Part shown: piece by piece, positions 17,724 through 25,338 of the stretch
Layout of the letters: each line of letters opens with the position of its first letter
Position numbering within the stretch: position 1 is the first letter of the stretch
Position numbers and translations under genes: made by a program
Notes under the pieces: model-generated
The model's database searches: none
Seen by the model: the letters and a program-made list of their open reading frames with translations, nothing else
What the model was told of the DNA's origin: nothing
From: an uncultured Lentisphaerota bacterium
GTDB taxonomy: Bacteria > Verrucomicrobiota > Kiritimatiellia > RFP12 > UBA1067
DNA length: 49,626 nt
Direction of reading: 5' to 3'
Assembly: GCA_900321255.1 (NCBI GenBank)
Contig: ONVK01000006.1
Location: forward strand, 1 to 49,626

Positions 17724-18779
17724 TCACCTTCCTCCAAACAGCGTGGACGCCGCACGCGGCAGCATTCGGCGAGCGACAAAGGCAATTGCACACGGAATCG
17801 CGACGGCAAGTGCCGCCTGCACAAGCATGAGGCAGATCGACTTGTCCGCACTCGGCTTGTGGAAACCGTCGAGCGCGAACACAACGAAGTAATGCATCAC
17901 ATAGATCGGAAACGACATCGAAGTCAGCTTCCGGGGCCATTCAGCCGCAGGCAGCAGCAGCCATAGTCCCGACACAAGCAGCGGAATCGCCAGGCACAGC
18001 ACGGGGAACGGCTCGGATCCAGTCGCGGCGATGATCCGCGTGCGCAGGACGAGGGCGGCGACACCCAGCGCGAACAGTCCCGCACCGAACCATGCGGGCA
18101 CGCGGAGAGTCCGCTCGAGGAATCCGGTCCTGCGGAGCAGGATCCCGAGCTGAAAGTAGGCCATGCCCATGAGCGAGACGCCGTAGTACAGAAAATGCTC
18201 CAGCCGCGTCGACGCGAGGCCGTTGCGGTGGGGGCTGAAGGCGACGTACGCGCAGAAGAACACCGCGGCGGAAAGCGCCGCACCGTACCGGAAGCTGGAC
18301 ATCAAGGCCAAGAACGGAGAAACGAGGACTATCACAATCAACGCCCTTATGTACCACACCGGCACCAGACAGGGAGTCACGTCCATGCGAAGCCCGAACG
18401 CGATCGCAAGCTTTGATGCGGGGAGACGCAACGCCTGGAGGAACTCGCCGGCGGACCCGGCCTTCACCGCGGCGGCCCCAATTCGCCAGAACGCAAAAAA
18501 GGCAATGCACCAGAGGAGATACGGGAGAAGCAACGAAGTCACCCTTTTCCCGGTCTCGCGGAGCCACCATCCGCGTTCGTCGAAATGCCGCGAGAGGAAA
18601 TAGCCGGAGACCGCGAAGAAGAACGGCACGGCGAGGCAGCAAAGTCCGTAACGCGTCAGTCGCACGAACCACCAGCCGGCGCTTCCCGCCGCCGTGTTGT
18701 ATCCTACGTGCGACAGCGCCACAATGCAGGCGCAGACGACCGCCATGTTTGCCATCCTGGACTCTACGCTTCCGTTCAT
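17724..18779 (-). CDS. Acyltransferase family 3 integral membrane protein
   Basis: Predicted 351 aa with ~10 membrane segments. The N-terminus (VALSHVGYNT) and YGLCCLAVPFFFAVSGYFLS match the Acyl_transf_3 family. Its start overlaps pseI by 4 bases (ATGA) and its stop is 1 base before the phosphoethanolamine transferase start. As with its paralogue at 11744-12766, the likely role is O-acylation of a polysaccharide residue at the inner membrane. Its position right after pseI makes the nonulosonic acid a possible acceptor (inference). Confidence 0.92.
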   Translation of the reverse strand: MNGSVESRMANMAVVCACIVALSHVGYNTAAGSAGWWFVRLTRYGLCCLAVPFFFAVSGYFLSRHFDERGWWLRETGKRVTSLLLPYLLWCIAFFAFWRIGAAAVKAGSAGEFLQALRLPASKLAIAFGLRMDVTPCLVPVWYIRALIVIVLVSPFLALMSSFRYGAALSAAVFFCAYVAFSPHRNGLASTRLEHFLYYGVSLMGMAYFQLGILLRRTGFLERTLRVPAWFGAGLFALGVAALVLRTRIIAATGSEPFPVLCLAIPLLVSGLWLLLPAAEWPRKLTSMSFPIYVMHYFVVFALDGFHKPSADKSICLMLVQAALAVAIPCAIAFVARRMLPRAASTLFGGR

Positions 18780-19804
18780 TCAGCACACCCACCCTCGACA
18801 AACCTGACTTCCATCGGCGTGCCGCGCGCTATGTCGCACGCAGCGCGCCTGCCGAGAACCGACTCCATCTTCCCGGGGGGCAATCCTCCATAGGGACGGA
18901 TAGACCGGATGTTCTTCTCCGTGAAGACATCGCCGGCCTTGATGTCGGACACGGCGAACAGCGACCGCGCGAACATACGACCTTTTTCATTTACCGAATA
19001 GTCGACGCCTCCGAGCGCCGCCTCGGTGCTCCGCACCGCATCCACCATCGCGGCGAATTCGTCGGCGTTGAGCGAGAATCCGCTGTCTTCGCCGCCGAGC
19101 GAGCGGTCGAGCGTCAAGTGCTTTTCAATCACCCGGGCGCCAAGCGCGACGGCTGCGATTGGCGGCACGATTGACATGGAGTGGTCGGACAGCCCGATCT
19201 TGACGCCCTGCGGGCCAAAGCGGCTGATCATGTCACGGATCGTCGCAAGGTTCATGTCTTCAACCTTGGCGGGGTACGCCGAAGTGCACTTGAGGAGCGT
19301 AATGTCGCTGTTGCCGACTTCTTTGCAGGCGTCAACCGCGCCCTGAATTTCGTCAAGGGTCGAGATGCCTGTCGATATTATCATGGGCTTGCCGCATTTT
19401 GCCGCGTAGCGGATGAGCGGATAGTCGAACGCCTCGAAGCTGGCGATCTTGTACATCGGCACGTTCATCTTCTCGAGGAAGTCGACTGCTGTCTTGTCAA
19501 ACGGAGTCGAGAAGAGCGGAATGCCGACCTCGTCCGCATACTTCTTCAGAAGCGGCTGCCATTCCCACGGCGTCGAGGCCTTCTGGTAAAGCTCGTAGAG
19601 GTAGCGCCCGTCCCACAAACCGCCGCGGATGCGGAACTCGTCGCGCCTGCTGTCGATGGTCATCGTGTCGGCTGTATAGGTCTGGATCTTGACCGCATCC
19701 GCTCCGGCGTCCTTTGCCGCGGAAATGATCCTCTTCGCGAGGTCAATGTCCCCGCAGTGGTTCGCCGACATTTCGGCTATGATGAAGACGCGATTACAAA
19801 GCAT
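18776..19804 (-). CDS. pseI: Pseudaminic acid synthase
   Basis: Predicted 342 aa from ATG 19804, overlapping the GNAT gene by 11 bases. It has VFIIAEMSANHCGDIDLAKR, KIQTYTADTMTI, PWEWQPLLKKYA, FSTPFDKTAVDFLE, YKIASFEAFDYPLI, IISTGISTLDEI and the C-terminal antifreeze-like SAF domain (SLFAVSDIKAGDVF). The TYT-DTMTI and STPFD-TAVDFLE motifs are those of PseI rather than NeuB or LegI. It condenses 2,4-diacetamido-2,4,6-trideoxy-altrose with phosphoenolpyruvate to make pseudaminic acid. It lies in an operon with the other Pse genes. Confidence 0.95.
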   Translation of the reverse strand: MLCNRVFIIAEMSANHCGDIDLAKRIISAAKDAGADAVKIQTYTADTMTIDSRRDEFRIRGGLWDGRYLYELYQKASTPWEWQPLLKKYADEVGIPLFSTPFDKTAVDFLEKMNVPMYKIASFEAFDYPLIRYAAKCGKPMIISTGISTLDEIQGAVDACKEVGNSDITLLKCTSAYPAKVEDMNLATIRDMISRFGPQGVKIGLSDHSMSIVPPIAAVALGARVIEKHLTLDRSLGGEDSGFSLNADEFAAMVDAVRSTEAALGGVDYSVNEKGRMFARSLFAVSDIKAGDVFTEKNIRSIRPYGGLPPGKMESVLGRRAACDIARGTPMEVRFVEGGCAE

Positions 19805-20261
19805 TGGCAGCCTTTTTGAATGTTTTAAAACCCGATGGCGCAGTCCCAGACGGATCTTCACTGAATCCAACTGACGCAAACAACCGTATTGAGGCGGTGT
19901 TGGATTCGGCGATCTCCGCGACGAACGTCTCTTGCGGAACGCGGCTCATTGCGTCGAGCAAAAGCGCCTTGGCCAGGCCACGGCCCCGGTACGCAGACGC
20001 GATGCTGATACTGACCAGCCACTGATCAGCACGGCGGTTAAACCTGATCTGGCCGACAAAGTCGCCACCCGGCTCGGTTTCCGCGACAAAAAAGACAACA
20101 TCAGGATCGGCAATGGCACGGTTGAACCAGGCAGCGTGTGTTTCCCAGGCAATCGGTTCGCGATGTATCGAATTTGCGCGGACAACCGGATCGTTCGAAA
20201 CACCAAACACGGCCCGCACATCCTGCGGCCCCGCACGCCTTATGGAAAATTTCTCAGGCAT
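19794..20261 (-). CDS. pseH: GNAT N-acetyltransferase, PseH-like
   Basis: Predicted 155 aa with the GNAT acetyl-CoA loop SAYRGRGLAKALL and the N-terminal pattern SNDPVVRANSIHREPIAW. That pattern is typical of GNAT domains found in pseudaminate clusters, where they are often fused to the hydrolase PseG. PseH acetylates the 4-amino group of the UDP-altrosamine intermediate made by PseC. Here the domain stands alone: it overlaps the TIM-barrel gene by 22 bases and pseI by 11 bases. Assignment as PseH rests on this context plus family pattern. Confidence 0.85.
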   Translation of the reverse strand: MPEKFSIRRAGPQDVRAVFGVSNDPVVRANSIHREPIAWETHAAWFNRAIADPDVVFFVAETEPGGDFVGQIRFNRRADQWLVSISIASAYRGRGLAKALLLDAMSRVPQETFVAEIAESNTASIRLFASVGFSEDPSGTAPSGFKTFKKAANAL

Positions 20262-21028
20262 TCAGCGTCCTTTGCAAAATCGTTGAGGTTGTCGGTAGAA
20301 TCGCGTTTGGTCTCAATGGAAACGCTGGCGTCGCGAGGAAGCATGGAAACTACCTCTGCAAGGGGAAGTGTGCCGGTGCCGAAATGAAGATGCTGGTCGA
20401 TTTTGGAATCCGCCTGGATGTCCGAAAGATGGAACATCTCCGGCTTAAGAGAGAGGAAGTCGGCAAGCCAAACGCGCCAGTCGGCTCCGTGCGCGTTGGC
20501 GGAGGCGACGGCGTGGCCAATGTCAAGGCAGAATCCGCATTTGACCGCGGCAAGAATGCTTCTGATTTCGCCAGGAGTCGATCCCACCAGCCGCCGCGGC
20601 AGATTGTCAATCGGCAAGTAGGGCTTGTTTTCGACAAGGAAGCGTTCGTCGGCGAGAGGCTTGAGCTGTGCGATGAGCTGGGCAAGGGCATCTGTCGGAT
20701 TGCCATCCTCCGGACGCCAGCCGCCATGCACAATGATCTTCCCCGCGCCAAGAATGTCGGCAAAGCGCTTGGTCTCGTCAAAGGACTTCTTATTTGCCAC
20801 GGAATTTGCCGCGTCGGCGAGGTTCACACCATGGAAAGAATGGGGGGCGTGAATGATGAAGGGAAGATTCTTCTCTTCCCGCAGCGCATTCCAAAGTGGC
20901 AATGTCTCCAACGTTCCGGGCACGACATAAAGCTCAAGATAGTCAAACACCTTCTCCGCGTAAAGCCGTCTGGCTTCGCGCAGATAGGCGTCTGTATTGA
21001 CCGACCAGAGCTTGAGTCCGATTTTCAT
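20240..21028 (-). CDS. TIM-barrel sugar isomerase/epimerase-like protein in the Pse cluster
   Basis: Predicted 262 aa of the xylose isomerase-like TIM-barrel (AP endonuclease 2) superfamily: MKIGLKLWSVNTDAYL, FIIHAPHSFHGVNLAD, IIVHGGW, FLVENKPYLPI, FCLDIGHAVASANAHGADW, MFHLSDI and VSIETK. The His, Glu and Asp residues at barrel strand ends are in place for metal binding. It overlaps pseF by 4 bases and the GNAT by 22, so it is tightly embedded in the pseudaminate set. No such enzyme is part of the standard Pse pathway, and PseG is absent here. Function unknown; an isomerase, epimerase or substitute hydrolase role is speculation. Confidence 0.88.
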   Translation of the reverse strand: MKIGLKLWSVNTDAYLREARRLYAEKVFDYLELYVVPGTLETLPLWNALREEKNLPFIIHAPHSFHGVNLADAANSVANKKSFDETKRFADILGAGKIIVHGGWRPEDGNPTDALAQLIAQLKPLADERFLVENKPYLPIDNLPRRLVGSTPGEIRSILAAVKCGFCLDIGHAVASANAHGADWRVWLADFLSLKPEMFHLSDIQADSKIDQHLHFGTGTLPLAEVVSMLPRDASVSIETKRDSTDNLNDFAKDAECLRNFP

Positions 21029-21699
21029 CCGTTCAAAACCTTATACTTGAGCTCGGCCATCTTCCAGTCGTCAATCGTGTCGATGTCCTGGATGCGCTCT
21101 TCCGGCATCTCGAACATCGCCACCCTGCCGTTCCTGCCGAAAGACGCGGTCTTGTGGAAATAGAACATCCCGACATCATGGTACATCGGCTCCAGGTCCT
21201 GCGAACGCTTCAGCATATTCTCGGGTTCGCGATATTCCAGAAAACCTTCAGCATTGCGCCGTACCGCCCGCTGGATTGGAAACGAGTACTTCACGACCGG
21301 CATCAGCGAATCCGCAGCTCCCGCCGCAAAGACATCGTGTGCCTCGCGCAGCAGCTCCCCGGTCAAGAACGGCACGCAAGGGTATATGCAGCAGAACTCG
21401 TCAAACGCGACGCCGAGCTTCGCATACGCTGCAATCACCTCGTTCAGGACGTCAGCCGTAGTCGCGAAGTCGTTCGCCGTCGCGGCGCTGCGCAAAAACG
21501 GAACCGCAGCACCGTACGCCTTGGCGATCTCGGCGATCTCCGCGTCATCCGTCGACACCATGACCTCGTCAAAAAGCTTCGACTCCAGCGCCGCTGCAAT
21601 CGCGTAGGCAATCATCGGCCTGCCTATGAACGGCTTCACGTTCTTGCGCGGAATCCGCTTCGATCCGCCGCGCGCGGTGATAATCGCAACTGACTTCAT
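21025..21699 (-). CDS. pseF: Pseudaminic acid cytidylyltransferase
   Basis: Predicted 224 aa. The N-terminus AIITARGGSKRIPRKN is the CTP-binding motif of CMP-nonulosonate synthetases, followed by PMIAYAIAAALESKLFDEVM and VSTDDAEIAEIAKAYGA; the C-terminus has ERIQDIDTIDDWKMAE. Family and neighbours (pseC, pseI) indicate PseF, which activates pseudaminic acid with CTP to CMP-Pse. It overlaps pseC and the TIM-barrel gene by 4 bases each. Confidence 0.93.
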   Translation of the reverse strand: MKSVAIITARGGSKRIPRKNVKPFIGRPMIAYAIAAALESKLFDEVMVSTDDAEIAEIAKAYGAAVPFLRSAATANDFATTADVLNEVIAAYAKLGVAFDEFCCIYPCVPFLTGELLREAHDVFAAGAADSLMPVVKYSFPIQRAVRRNAEGFLEYREPENMLKRSQDLEPMYHDVGMFYFHKTASFGRNGRVAMFEMPEERIQDIDTIDDWKMAELKYKVLNG

Positions 21700-22802
21700 C
21701 CGATGATCCCCTTAAGCCGCGCGACAATCTCCGCCAGGTCGTCGTCGGCCAGCGACGGATACAGCGGCAGCGAAATGCATTTCGAATAGTACTCCTCCGC
21801 CTTCGGGCAGTCGCCGTATCCATAGCCGAATTTTTCACGGTAATACGGCTGCGTGTGGACAGGTATATAGTGGACCTGCAGATTGAGCCCCCTTTCCCGC
21901 GCCTTGAAGTAGAAATCGCGGCGGTTCTCAACAAGCACTGGATACAGATGGAAGCAGGCGTTGGAAAATTCCCTCTCGACGAGATGAGGAAGCCCGAGAT
22001 GCTCGTTGTAGTAGGACACTATCTCGCGGCGCCTCGCCTTGAACTTCCCGAGCTTCCCCAGCTGCGACAGCCCCAGTGCGCACTGAAAATCCGTTATGCG
22101 GTAGTTGTAGCCCAGTTCGCGCATCTCATATTCCCAGGTATCCGCCATCGCCCCATCCTTGTGCGAACCGTGGGCACGAAACGCACAGAGCTTTTCGTAA
22201 AGCTGCGGGCTGTTGGTCGTGACGGCCCCTCCTTCGCCAGTGGTGATAGTCTTGACGGGATGGAAGGAGAATGTCGTCATGTCGGAATATCTGCAGGAAC
22301 CCACCCTGCCGTCCCTGTAGTCCGACCCAATGGCATGTGCGGCATCCTCGATTACGACAAGATTGTGCGCCCTTGCGATTTCGGATATCTTCTCCATGTC
22401 ACAGCTCTGCCCGGCGAAATGGACCGGTATAACCGCCTTCGTTCTCGAGGTAACGCGCCTCTCGACTTCCACGGGGTCGATGTTTGCGGTCTCGGGGTCG
22501 ATATCGGCGAATATGGGCGTCCCGCCAGCGAAGCAGATGCAGTTGGCGGACGAAAGAAAAGTGATTGGGGAGGTTATCACCTCGTCCCCCGCCCCTATGC
22601 CTGCGGCGAGCGCCGCAATATGCAGCGCCGCCGTTCCGTTTGAGACAGCCACGCAGTATTTCGCGCCGGTGTATTCGCAAATCGCCTTCTCGAACTTCCG
22701 GACGGCCGGACCGCACGTCAGGAAGTCCCCACGCAGGACTTCGGAAACGGCCTGGACATCCGCCTCGTCCAGGCACTGGTGGCCATAACCATACGTCCTC
22801 AT
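21696..22802 (-). CDS. pseC: UDP-4-amino-4,6-dideoxy-N-acetyl-beta-L-altrosamine transaminase
   Basis: Predicted 368 aa. PLP-dependent DegT/DnrJ/EryC1 aminotransferase with YGHQCLDEADVQAVSEVL, VAVSNGTAALHIAALAAGIG, VIEDAAHAIGS and the Schiff-base lysine in FSFHPVKTITTGEGG. Second step of pseudaminate synthesis: transamination of the 4-keto product of PseB. The ATG at 22802 overlaps the pseB stop by one base (TGATG); a TTG one codon upstream is also in frame. It overlaps pseF by 4 bases. Confidence 0.95.
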   Translation of the reverse strand: MRTYGYGHQCLDEADVQAVSEVLRGDFLTCGPAVRKFEKAICEYTGAKYCVAVSNGTAALHIAALAAGIGAGDEVITSPITFLSSANCICFAGGTPIFADIDPETANIDPVEVERRVTSRTKAVIPVHFAGQSCDMEKISEIARAHNLVVIEDAAHAIGSDYRDGRVGSCRYSDMTTFSFHPVKTITTGEGGAVTTNSPQLYEKLCAFRAHGSHKDGAMADTWEYEMRELGYNYRITDFQCALGLSQLGKLGKFKARRREIVSYYNEHLGLPHLVEREFSNACFHLYPVLVENRRDFYFKARERGLNLQVHYIPVHTQPYYREKFGYGYGDCPKAEEYYSKCISLPLYPSLADDDLAEIVARLKGIIG

Positions 22803-23800
22803 CAAATGCTTCCTATCTTTGCGCGGTTCGCGTCAATCCACGCCCGCAGCTCGGGGATCGTCATCCAGCTGCTGTTCGTGTCCGAGCAGTAGCTGAATCC
22901 GTCTGGCACACGCTTGCCGTCCTTGATCCGTCCGCCGTCGCTGTCCCAGTTGTGGATGGCGGGAAGTATCTTGTAGTGATCACTGTACTCATACGTATGT
23001 GGAGCGTCTTCCACGCCGATCATCTGCTCGTGCAGCTTCTCTCCCGGCCGTATGCCGACAATCTTCTGCTCGCATCCCGGGTCGACTGCCCGCGCTATGT
23101 CGCAGATGTTCATAGAAGGTATCTTCTTTACGTAAATCTCGCCGCCCACCATGTCGTCGAAGGCGTGCCAGACGAGCTCAACCCCCTGCTCAAGCGTAAT
23201 CATGAAACGCGTCATGCGCGGATCGGTGATTGTCAGCACGCCGCTCTTCGCCGTCTCCATGAAGAACGGGATCACGCTGCCGCGCGAGCCCATGACGTTG
23301 CCGTACCTGACGACGGCGAAACGCGTCTTCTTCCCGCCGGCGTACGAGTTGCCCGCTATAAACACCTTGTCCGACACGAGTTTCGTCGCACCGTACAAAT
23401 TAACCGGCGAACTGGCTTTGTCCGTCGAAAGCGCGACAAGCTTCTTGACTCCGCGGTCAATGCAGGCGTCCACGAGGTTCATCGCGCCCATGACGTTCGT
23501 CTTGATGCACTCAAACGGGTTGTACTCCGCGGTAGGGACGATCTTCGTCGCGGCGGCATGCACCACATAGTCCACACCGTCGAGCGCACGGTACAACCTC
23601 TCCCTGTCGCGCACGTCGCCGATGAAAAACCTCACGCGCGGGTCGTTCTTGAACAGCTTCGCCATGTTCCACTGCTTCATCTCGTCGCGGCTGTATATGA
23701 CGAGCCTTCTGGGGTTGTATTTCTCGAGAGTCATGGGGACAAACGTGTGCCCGAAGCTCCCGGTTCCGCCGGTAATAAGTATTGTCGATTGCGACAGCAT
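22802..23800 (-). CDS. pseB: UDP-N-acetylglucosamine 4,6-dehydratase (inverting)
   Basis: Predicted 332 aa from ATG 23800, with GGAGGAGG 7 bases upstream. It has the Rossmann motif ILITGGTGSFGHTFV, LVIYSRDEMKQWNM, VVHAAATKIVPTAEYNPFE, LVALSTDKASSPVNLYGATK (active-site region) and FMITLEQGVELV. It is the first enzyme of the Pse pathway: dehydration of UDP-GlcNAc with C5 inversion. It follows the GT-like gene by 2 bases and overlaps pseC by one base. Confidence 0.96.
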   Translation of the reverse strand: MLSQSTILITGGTGSFGHTFVPMTLEKYNPRRLVIYSRDEMKQWNMAKLFKNDPRVRFFIGDVRDRERLYRALDGVDYVVHAAATKIVPTAEYNPFECIKTNVMGAMNLVDACIDRGVKKLVALSTDKASSPVNLYGATKLVSDKVFIAGNSYAGGKKTRFAVVRYGNVMGSRGSVIPFFMETAKSGVLTITDPRMTRFMITLEQGVELVWHAFDDMVGGEIYVKKIPSMNICDIARAVDPGCEQKIVGIRPGEKLHEQMIGVEDAPHTYEYSDHYKILPAIHNWDSDGGRIKDGKRVPDGFSYCSDTNSSWMTIPELRAWIDANRAKIGSI

Positions 23801-23802
23801 TT

Positions 23803-25338
23803 TCAGCCTCCTCCTGTGCAGACCTGTTGTTGAGTTTTCCCTAAGCGCATGCGCACAACACCGTCTATGAATTCCGCGTCTGCGCTCGCCGCGTTCCGCC
23901 TGAACAGCGCCTCGCGCCATTCCGGCGGTTGCGCCGAACCGCTTGGCCCCTCGGCGGAGCGCAGGCACTCGGCAAGCTCCTCCGCGTGCGCCACATACTG
24001 CGCACGCACGCCGTCGCAGAACGCCTCCATCGTATCGGCGCCGGCGAGATCCCTGACGATAAACGCCTTAAGGCCCCACATGAACCCCTCTATAAGCGCC
24101 GTCGAGCAGACTCCAACCGTAACATCGCTTTCTGCGAAACATTCATAGACGCTCTTGGCCGTATTCTCCACGACTACGACATTCGACGACTCCAGACACG
24201 GATAGAGTTCGCGCCAGCGACGGGTTTCGCTGGGATGGAGCTTGAACGAAACCGGGAATCGGTCGCTCGGAAGTATTTCAGACAACCGCACGGCCGCCTC
24301 GGCAAGTTCTCGGCCCACGGTTCCCTGAGAGATGAACAAGATGCGCGTCTCTCCTTGTCTTGAAGTCCGGCGGGGAAACCTTTCAAGAAAGTATTCAAGA
24401 TACGGATATCCCGTAGAGACAGCGCGCTTCGCCGGGAAATTACGCGCCTGCCGAATCCAGTAGTCACCCCAGCCAAGCAGATAGTCCGGAACGTACGGTG
24501 AGTCCGCGACAGGCAGGTTGTATGCGGCATGCGCCGGGTATATCGTCCCGTGCTGCAGCTCTACGACGGGGATCCCCTCCTCGTGAGCCGCCTTCGTGAG
24601 TGCCATGTTGTCGCCACCGTAGTGGACCACTTCGACGACACACCTGACTCCAAGCCGCCGGATCCACCTGCGGAGCAGCGGTACAGCGGCGCGGTCACGC
24701 GCAACGGCATTTTCAATCGTCCGCGTCAACCGCCGCACGTCGACCTCTATCCCGAAGTCTTCCGAAATCCCATCGGCAATCCTCCTTGCGGCGGAGGACA
24801 TCTCCGGCTTCATGCCGCTGAACTCCGCCGACCTCCTGTACTTCGCGGCGGCAGCTCTTGCCGCTTCAAGGTAGAACGTCCGTCCATCGCCGTCATGGGT
24901 TGCATACTCGCCGTCTATCATCGGGGATTCCAGCACCGCCCAAGTCGACTTCAGGAGACCAACGACGAAGTCGACGGCCAGCCGCACGCGACGCCCGTCG
25001 GCAAGGCGCGTGGTGCGCGGCGAAAGCGCGATCAAGACGTCGCATCGCCCTCGGCGGAACATAGGATTGCGCAGAACGCGCAGGCGGAACGCCCGCCACA
25101 GGCGGCGCAGGATATTCACCGGGTTCCATCCCCACCGAGGCCTGACCTTAGCCGTTTTGTCGGGATGGGCGGCATCCATCGTGACAAAGCACGGAAGCAC
25201 CAGCTTGGAATATACGGAAAACCTGATGTAGTGCCAGATCCCTATGCCGCACACATCCATGCGGAAGAGATCGCCGCGCCGCTCGAAGGACAGGAAGCGC
25301 TCGAACACGGACGACAGACTATCTGGCCGCCCGCTCAC
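23803..25338 (-). CDS. Putative GT-B-like polysaccharide transferase, candidate for pseudaminate transfer
   Basis: Predicted 511 aa from a GTG at 25338 that overlaps the flippase stop as GTGA, with GGAGG 7 bases upstream. An open frame extends upstream but is the shadow of the flippase. No strong family is recognised. The C-terminal half resembles GT-B transferases of capsule loci: GIPVVELQHGTIYPAHAAYN (Q-HG motif also found in CDP-glycerol and capsule transferases), ILFISQGTVGRELA, VSFKLHPSETRRW and VGVCSTALIEGFMWG. It lies immediately upstream of pseB, so transfer of the CMP-Pse product is a reasonable guess. It lacks any sequence feature of PseG. Confidence 0.78.
   Translation of the reverse strand: MSGRPDSLSSVFERFLSFERRGDLFRMDVCGIGIWHYIRFSVYSKLVLPCFVTMDAAHPDKTAKVRPRWGWNPVNILRRLWRAFRLRVLRNPMFRRGRCDVLIALSPRTTRLADGRRVRLAVDFVVGLLKSTWAVLESPMIDGEYATHDGDGRTFYLEAARAAAAKYRRSAEFSGMKPEMSSAARRIADGISEDFGIEVDVRRLTRTIENAVARDRAAVPLLRRWIRRLGVRCVVEVVHYGGDNMALTKAAHEEGIPVVELQHGTIYPAHAAYNLPVADSPYVPDYLLGWGDYWIRQARNFPAKRAVSTGYPYLEYFLERFPRRTSRQGETRILFISQGTVGRELAEAAVRLSEILPSDRFPVSFKLHPSETRRWRELYPCLESSNVVVVENTAKSVYECFAESDVTVGVCSTALIEGFMWGLKAFIVRDLAGADTMEAFCDGVRAQYVAHAEELAECLRSAEGPSGSAQPPEWREALFRRNAASADAEFIDGVVRMRLGKTQQQVCTGGG

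Noticed and set aside
18776..21699. Sialic (NeuB/NeuA) or legionaminic acid pathway
   Set aside because: The synthase motifs and the PseB/PseC enzymes upstream fit pseudaminic acid. No NeuC/LegG-type epimerase is seen.
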